NCBI GenBank assembly: GCA_902984215.1
Contig: CADWAF010000866.1
Coordinates: 1-13,169, forward strand
Direction: 5' to 3'
Length of the DNA stretch: 13,169 nt
Source: Willaertia magna
Taxonomy: Eukaryota > Heterolobosea > Eutetramitea > Acrasida > Naegleriidae
In this document: positions 8,915 through 13,169 of the stretch, piece after piece
Position numbering within the stretch: position 1 is the stretch's first letter
Layout of the letters: the number at the start of each line of letters is the position of its first letter
Translations under genes and position numbers: made by a program
The notes under the pieces: generated by a model
Told to the model about the DNA's origin: nothing
The model's database searches: none
Seen by the model: the letters and a program-made list of their open reading frames with translations, nothing else

Positions 8915-9851
8915 ATGTCTGCTTTTAATGTTGATGTAATTAGTATTTTGTATGACATTTATAAAAATTTAAAGCATAAACTATTAATTTTTCTAAAAGT
9001 TAATGTAAACTTTTTTAAGAGAATTTACAAAGTAAGTAATTTAATATTTATATTAACTTAATAATCTTTTATTTAATATTAATATTAATTTTTTTACATG
9101 CATTCATTTAATATTAAATAAATGCATTTAAAAAAAATTAATATTAATATTAAATGAAATCTTTTAATATTAATATTAACTTTATCAGGTTCTTTTAATT
9201 AATGAAAAAGAAACAATCTTTCTTGAATAAATAAACAAATTCATTATTTTTCATAGTCTGTGTCATGTATATAAAATAGCTAGTTCTTGTATTTAGTATA
9301 TATTTGTTAATCTTTATATGCTTAAACTAATGAAAGCTGTTTTTCCTTTACAATAAAATTAAAAACAATAAAACTATTTTTAACATAACTAACAGAATTT
9401 TTTAATATTATCACTCTAGCTTATCAAAAATATTATTATAGCTTTATTAAAGCAAATAAATATAACATAGTTGAAATATCATAATTTTGACTTACATTAC
9501 ATTATTTTCAACAACATAGCTGGCTTTAATGAAGAGGTAGGTGAAATGGTATTTAGTTTTTTAGTAAGAAATGAAAAGAATCATTTAGTAGAAGATATTT
9601 TTGTTAAGAAAAACAAAGATTTTTTATTGATTAATATTGTATATAAAATTAATTCCTATTTTGATGAAACATACATTATAAAAAGAAAACATTTAACGAT
9701 TACAAATTACAATGTACAAAGAGTGACAATAGAATTAAATCAAATATATTCAAAAGTTACAAATGAATATTTTATAAAAATAAAAAAAATTTTTCTTTTG
9801 TACTTGATGTTTTTTTGGACAATTTAAATAAAGATAAAGATTCAATAGTGA
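8915..9851 (+). CDS. Two-exon gene, unknown protein
   Basis: Exons 8915-9031 (ATG 8915) and 9189-9851 (TGA 9849-9851) join in phase 0 to 259 residues. The open frame extends upstream of the ATG to about 8857, so the ATG may be internal to a longer gene that includes 8271-8855. Exon 1 (MSAFNVDVISILYDIYKNL) and exon 2 have strong coding character, for example FNNIAGFNEEVGEMVFSFL and YFDETYIIKRKHLTITNY. Gln codons TAA/TAG cluster at 9352-9400, which could instead be a 57-nt frame-neutral intron (about 9341-9397). Near 9795 the frame turns poor, while the frame one base on reads FVLDVFLDNLNKDKDS to about 9872; no GT-AG pair explains this, so a single T missing from the T-run, or a decayed 3' end, is possible. 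No family recognised; mostly helical and perhaps a scaffold protein. Confidence 0.65.
9032..9188 (+). other. 157-nt intron with several palindrome copies
   Basis: GTAAGT donor after ATTTACAAA and TTTATCAG acceptor before GTTCTTTT. It contains palindrome copies or near-copies at about 9040-9057, 9072-9089, 9136-9153 and 9163-9180, plus a second inverted pair (ATGCATTCATTTAATATT / AATATTAAATAAATGCAT, 9098-9126). It is on the plus strand, while the other clear palindrome introns are on minus. Because the motif is a perfect palindrome, it looks the same in both orientations. Confidence 0.75.
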
Positions 9852-9888
9852 TGAATGTTTATGACGATTCCTAGTTTACATTAATAAA

Positions 9889-9906
9889 TTTAATATTAAT
9901 ATTAAA
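9889..9906. repeat. 18-bp palindrome copy at the core's right edge
   Basis: A perfect copy followed by a T-rich tract and TTGTTCAG at 9932-9939, which looks like a 3' splice site. A GTTTAC at 9874 might be the donor. If so, the plus-strand gene has a further 3' exon reading to TGA 10013-10015. It is the last copy in the window. Confidence 0.8.
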
Positions 9907-9939
9907 TTTTTTTTTTATTTTTATATTTTCTTGTTCAGA

Positions 9940-10206
9940 AGTGATAAATAATAATTAGTGTAGTTCTTTAAGACTTTATAAAAAAAATTTTCATTTAAAT
10001 TTTAGTACATTTTGAGAAATTTATTGATTTAATATTATTTTTTTTATATTAACCAATTAAAATCCTAAAAACAATTTTAAAACAACTTTTTTTCAAAAAT
10101 TTCTTTTTTTTTAAAACGCTATTTTAGATGTGTTTAAAAATATTATATATATTAAATACTATTTGAATTACAAAATATTGTAAAAAGTATAAAAAATATT
10201 AAAAAA
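9940..10206. other. A+T-rich transition, possible 3' exon
   Basis: Between the last palindrome and the hairpin array. In one frame it is open to TGA 10013-10015 and could be a terminal exon of the plus-strand gene. Beyond that only A/T-rich DNA is seen. Confidence 0.35.
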
Positions 10207-10392
10207 CTATATAAATTTATACAGTTTTTATAATTTTAAAAATAAAATATAAGAGTATAAATTTATACTCTTTTTATTCAATAAAATAAAAGAATTTTTA
10301 AAATAAAAACAAAAAAACAGTATAAATTTATACTGATTTTATTAATATTATAATAAATAAAAAATTAATAAAAACAATATAAAGTTATATTG
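10207..10392. repeat. Array of four short hairpins with covarying flanks
   Basis: Four inverted repeats share the core ATAAATTTAT or a near-match: 10207-10224 (one mismatch), 10251-10272 (perfect, 22 bp), 10318-10335 (perfect, 18 bp) and 10375-10392 (perfect but for the centre pair). The outer base pairs differ between copies but stay complementary: GAG/CTC in the second, CAG/CTG in the third, CAA/TTG in the fourth. Spacers are A+T-rich, about 26 to 45 bp. Such compensated change suggests selection on a stem, or gene-conversion-free decay of cruciform-forming repeats. Confidence 0.7.
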
Positions 10393-10588
10393 CTTTTTAA
10401 AAAAAATAATTTTTTTGAAAAAATTTAAATATTATTTATCATAAAAAACTAATATTTTTAACAAATTAAACATATTTTATTTTACATTTTAAAGTCTTTT
10501 AAATTTTAAATTTAAAAAATACTCAAAAATTTTTAAACATTAACATTTTCACTTGTAAAAAACTGGTTTTATTATTAATTTAAAAAAG

Positions 10589-10812
10589 AAATGATTTTAA
10601 AATATTTATTTAGAATCTATTTTTTTAAAAAAATAAATTAAATTTGTTAAAAACTGTATAAATTTATATAATTTTTTAAAAAATTATTAAATTTATTTTT
10701 TAGTTTGTTTTTTATTATTAATTTTTAAATTTAATTTTATTTAAATATAAAAAGCTTAAAACTAATAAAATTTTATTTTATACTATCTAAAAAATGATAG
10801 TAAAATAAAAAT
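10589..10812. repeat. Direct repeat copy 1 (224 bp)
   Basis: Nearly identical to 12435-12651 in the same orientation, with about seven substitutions and one 7-bp length difference (AGCTTAA region at about 10753). Begins AAATGATTTTAAAATATTTA and ends AAAATAAAAAT. Near its right end TACTATC (10781-10787) pairs with GATAGTA (10796-10802) around an 8-nt loop. Confidence 0.9.
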
Positions 10813-11122
10813 AAAAAAATAATATAAAAAAAAAATAAATTTATATTGTTTTTTGAATTAAAAAGTATAAATTTACTTTTATAAACTAAATTTATTTACT
10901 TTACAAATTTTTTATTTATTATACTAAATTTAAGTTTATTATATCAAATTGAAGAAAAATATTTATTAATATTCAAATTATTCCAAAAAAACTTCAATAT
11001 ATCAAAATAATATAAAATAATATTATTATTTATATTATCAATATTTACAATTTCCCTAAGAAACAACTAAATAATGATAAAAAACTCTTAAAACTAAAAA
11101 AACTAAAAATACTATCAAAAAA
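10813..11122. other. A+T-rich stretch, no supported gene
   Basis: Contains further TATAAATTTA-type motifs (about 10862-10875) and a pair of related AAATTTAAGTTTATTAT strings. No open frame of convincing character was found. Confidence 0.55.
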
Positions 11123-11290
11123 ATGAAATCTAATTTTTTAAATATTAATTATTTTAACCTTGAACAAATCAAAAACTTAAATATAAAACATATTAAACAA
11201 CTTACTACATACTACAATCCATAATTTTTTAAATCATCTAAATATTTAATAAGAAGTTATAAATAATATTTAAAAAGCAGCAACTATTGA
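11123..11290 (+). CDS. Short ciliate-code ORF upstream of the CSN4 fragment
   Basis: ATG 11123 to TGA 11288-11290, 55 residues, with two in-frame TAA codons read as Gln ([13 protein letters not shown]). Asn/Lys/Tyr-rich; no family recognised. It runs into the CSN4-like fragment in another frame, so it could be an upstream exon of that gene, part of a retroelement ORF, or chance. Confidence 0.25.
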
Positions 11291-11405
11291 ATATAATTTA
11301 TTAGCAGTAAGTAAGATTTATAATAATATTACTTTTGAAGAATTGAGTAATTTATTAAGAATTTCTAAAGTAGACACTAAAAATTTATTAAAGGTCTCTA
11401 AATAA
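11274..11405 (+). pseudogene. COP9 signalosome subunit 4 fragment (PCI domain)
   Basis: The frame reads [20 protein letters not shown] followed by [19 protein letters not shown]. This matches the conserved stretch of CSN4 (general form '[26 protein letters not shown]'), the winged-helix part of its PCI domain; CSN4 is part of the complex that removes Nedd8 from cullins. Only about 40 residues are present. The usual continuation (the EGR...IDQ...IVHFE part) is absent: the similarity stops around KVS (11399), the frame meets TAA at 11403-11405, and reverse-transcriptase sequence follows. A TAA at 11271-11273 lies just upstream, where an exon boundary (AAAGCAG) is also possible. I infer a broken copy or isolated exon, since no other CSN4 part is visible nearby. 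Confidence 0.75.
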
Positions 11406-11572
11406 TAAAAAAAGAAATTTTTTTAATCAATTTAAATATTGAAAGAGCGTATGATTATGTAAATAATGAATTAATTGATTTAACATTGAAATAATGCAAA
11501 TTCTTTATAAAACTTAAAAATTTCATATCAAATGCTTACAAAATTCCACAAACAAATGGGCAAAAACAATAA
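11406..11572 (+). pseudogene. Non-LTR reverse transcriptase fragment (palm motif A region)
   Basis: In a frame offset from the CSN4 piece, EIFLINLNIERAYDYVNNEL corresponds to RT motif A ('LDIEKAYDxVxxxxL') of LINE-type elements. It is followed by CKFFIKLKNFISNAYK and TNGQ, matching the downstream 'GFPxxFIxxIxxxYxxxxxxxxNG'. The first, catalytic Asp of motif A is Asn here (codon AAT, 11435-11437). A TAA at 11492-11494 would be Gln in the ciliate code or a stop otherwise. Motifs with the YADD box and the thumb are missing, although the frame stays TGA-free to 11882-11884 with no further RT character. It is a dead internal fragment. Confidence 0.7.
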
Positions 11573-11889
11573 TAATTATTATTTAAATAACTAAATTATA
11601 CCAAAAGTTAAAAATCAAAGACTATTATTTAAGATTTTAATTATATAAATTTTCATTAAAATAAATAAAAGCCTTATAGGTTTTGTATTTTTGTTTAATA
11701 TGAATATAGAATTGTAAATTTTAATTTTTAAAAATTTTAAAAATACAGCAAAAATCTTAAAAATAAAATATAAAATAATTTCATATATATAAGATCCATG
11801 GTTAAAACTATTTTTTTTTAATATCATTAGAGCATTTTCAATTTGTTTAAATCGTTATTATAAAATGTATAGTTAAAGGATTGAAAGAA

Positions 11890-12369
11890 ATGTTTAAAAG
11901 TATTAATGAAATCAGTTTTGTAAATAATTTAATAAATAAAGAAAAATCTAATATTCAAAATAACCACAACAATTTACAATCATTTACACAACAAATAATT
12001 TATCAAATTCAGCAAGGTGTTTTGAATGAATTGTTATATAATGATATAGAATATTTAATAAAATTAAATTATTTTTGTAATCCTTTTTATATTTATAATA
12101 AAACTTTACAACAATCTTTTACAGATAATTATTATGAAGAAAGAGTGAATGAGTTAAAATGTTTAATTGAAGAAAGGGTAATTTTTAGAATGATATTAAA
12201 TTTAAATAATAAAATTAATAGAAGAAATCAAATGTATTTTAATGTTTTTAATAATGTAATTGGGGTAAAATTTATTTTATATTTAAACTCAATAGTTGTA
12301 AAGTAGATAATTATTATTTATTTAATAACAAATTAAATGAAAACAAAACTAATAAATATATAAAATTGA
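11890..12369 (+). CDS. Hypothetical protein, 159 residues
   Basis: ATG 11890 gives an ORF that is open to TAG 12304-12306 in the standard code and to TGA 12367-12369 in the ciliate code (159 residues). Nearby TTG 11881 is not a plausible eukaryotic start. The protein has clear coding character for such A+T-rich DNA, with mixed residues: NINEISFVNN-like N-terminus, QQIIYQIQQGVLNELLYND, YYEERVNELKCLIEERVIF. It is probably helical, with a hydrophobic end. No family recognised. It lies between the two copies of the 217-224 bp direct repeat, downstream of the RT fragment, so it may belong to a mobile segment. Confidence 0.55.
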
Positions 12370-12434
12370 CTGCTTATTGGAATAATTTATTTCTATTATT
12401 AGTAATTAAATATTGATTTAAAAAAAATAGTAAT

Positions 12435-12651
12435 AAATGATTTTAAAATATTTATTTAGTATCTATTTTTTTAAAAAAATAAATTAAATTTGTTAAAAAC
12501 TATATAAATTTATATAATTTTTTAAAAAATTATTAAATTTATTTTTTAGTTTATTTTTTAGTATTAATTTTTAAATTTTATTTTATTTAAATATGAAAAA
12601 CTAATAAAATCTTATTTTATACTATCTAAAAAATGATAGTAAAATAAAAAT
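12435..12651. repeat. Direct repeat copy 2 (217 bp)
   Basis: Same orientation as 10589-10812. Hairpin TACTATC (12620-12626) / GATAGTA (12635-12641) is conserved. Sequence identity stops sharply after AAAATAAAAAT on the right and before AAATGATTTT on the left, which marks a defined repeat unit. Confidence 0.9.
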
Positions 12652-12694
12652 GAAAACTTCTTTTGTTAATTGTTAATTTTTATTTTTTACAAAA

Positions 12695-12784
12695 ATGGTG
12701 GCAAATAAAAAATCAAAAAGCAGCATTTTTCCCTTAGAAAATCGTACTTTTTTTACAACAAATAAAAAAAATAATAAATCATAA
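12695..12784 (+). CDS. Tiny ORF, doubtful
   Basis: ATG 12695 to TAA 12782-12784 in the standard code (29 residues, MVANKKSKSSIFPLENRTFF at the start). G+C is a little higher than in the flanks. In the ciliate code the frame continues into the retrotransposon piece antisense to its ORF, which argues against it. Recorded only because it is the sole short frame here with varied residues. Confidence 0.15.
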   Translation: MVANKKSKSSIFPLENRTFFTTNKKNNKS

Positions 12785-12808
12785 AAAAATAGACTTTTTT
12801 TAATTTTA

Positions 12809-13078
12809 TTAATTAATATTCGAGTTAATTTTTCTGTTTATAGTATTTGCTAGTTGAGAGTTGACTAGGGCCTCTATGTGTTTGATTTCAAGTTCTCTTT
12901 TTAACAAAGATTTGTAAAAGAGAACTCTAGATATTCTAGCATCTAATTTTAATGCTTTTTTCAGGCTTTTTCTTATAGTTTTATCTATTTTGTCTAATGT
13001 TTTACCTTGTATGTTATTATTCCTTGTGAGGTGTATAAAGTTGGAGATAGATTTCGATTGAACTAAAGAAAAGGAATT
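12809..13078 (-). pseudogene. Non-LTR retrotransposon fragment: RT thumb/C-terminal segment
   Basis: The minus-strand frame is open for 89 codons between TAA 13081-13079 and TAA 12811-12809 without internal TAA, TAG or TGA. It has no ATG near its beginning, so it is a fragment. It reads NNIQGKTLDKIDKTIRKSLK then KALKLDARISRVLFY and LLKRELEIKHIEALV. This fits the segment after the RT catalytic core in LINE-like polymerases ('LDKxIRxxLRxxLKLPxxxSRxLLYxPxxxGGLGIxxIExL'), here with the Gly pair changed to Arg-Glu. The stretch is visibly richer in G+C than the rest of the window. It lies head to head with the RNase H piece on the plus strand. Confidence 0.65.
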
Positions 13079-13169
13079 TTATATGAAAGAAGAACATGAC
13101 AGAAGTAAAAAATTCATTATATACACTAATGGATCAAAAATCAAAGAACATGTAGGCATGAGAATAATC
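13062..13169 (+). pseudogene. RNase H domain start of a non-LTR retrotransposon, cut by window end
   Basis: The frame open from after TGA 13059-13061 includes ATG 13083 and reads KKFIIYTNGSKIKEHVGMRI to the window edge. This matches the first strand of retrotransposon RNase H ('IYTDGSKxxxxVGxGxV'). The catalytic Asp of YTDGS is Asn (codon AAT, 13128-13130), and the Gly-Ala/Gly of the next strand is Met-Arg. Given the loss of the first catalytic residue and the inverted RT segment next to it, this is probably an inactive insertion. The rest of the domain lies beyond the window. Confidence 0.7.

Noticed and set aside
9471..9479. TTG start codons (9471, 11881, 8173)
   Set aside because: These come from bacterial start rules. 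In a eukaryotic gene the upstream exon sequence or the next ATG is the sensible start.
5117..9906. CRISPR array or prokaryotic operator interpretation of the palindromes
   Set aside because: Spacing is irregular, copies fall inside introns of genes on both strands, and code and intron structure are eukaryotic.
11615..11827. Minus-strand ORF of 70 codons
   Set aside because: Residue content is only that of random A+T-rich DNA and no neighbouring frame or splice site supports it.
10589..12651. LTR retrotransposon with 217-224 bp LTRs
   Set aside because: Repeat ends are not TG...CA, no primer binding site or polypurine tract is seen, and the enclosed RT fragment is of the non-LTR type.
1..13169. 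tRNA and rRNA genes
   Set aside because: No cloverleaf with the conserved TTCGA arm and no rRNA-like G+C-richer conserved block was found by eye; a covariance-model search would be decisive.

Overview
The window is extremely A+T-rich eukaryotic nuclear DNA. It makes sense only if TAA and TAG are read as glutamine and TGA is the only stop, the ciliate nuclear code. Under the standard code almost nothing is open. Under the ciliate code a gene with 16 exons on the minus strand (7891 to 4371) reads through without a break. All 15 of its introns are phase-consistent, about 22 in-frame TAA/TAG codons fall inside exons, the summed exon length is an exact multiple of three, and it ends in TGA. A ciliate is therefore the likely source, probably an A+T-rich oligohymenophorean, though genus cannot be fixed from sequence alone. 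Hexamitid diplomonads, oxymonads and some green algae share this code but fit the intron density less well.

Layout. 1-4370 is mostly very A+T-rich DNA with possible short coding segments on the plus strand (797-1374, 2653-2979, 3019-3450, of decreasing to modest certainty) and a decayed DDE integrase on the minus strand (4136 to about 3481). 4371-9910 is the gene-bearing core: the 16-exon minus-strand gene, a small ORF just upstream of it (8263 to 7888), and divergent plus-strand coding segments (8271-8855 and 8915-9851). Nearly every long intron in this core carries a perfect 18-bp palindrome, TTTAATATTAATATTAAA, in one to four copies. I found no perfect copy outside 5.1-9.91 kb. 9910-13169 is a repeat and retroelement graveyard: an array of covarying hairpins (10207-10392), a 217-224 bp direct repeat (10589-10812 and 12435-12651), a fragment of COP9 signalosome subunit 4, a reverse transcriptase fragment, an unknown ORF of 159 codons (11890-12369), and two oppositely oriented pieces of a non-LTR retrotransposon at the right end (RT thumb-like segment on minus, RNase H start on plus).

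The most notable observation is that introns of the core fall into two classes: 'palindrome introns' with a GTAAGT (once GCAAGT) donor, and short introns without palindrome (22-52 nt) with other GTA donors. This looks like an intron family spread by a repeat (introner-like) or a splicing-related structure. A second theme is that three retroelement or transposon remnants have A+T-ward changes at expected catalytic acidic positions. No function could be assigned to the main genes. Exon boundaries are manual predictions and have no transcript support here.
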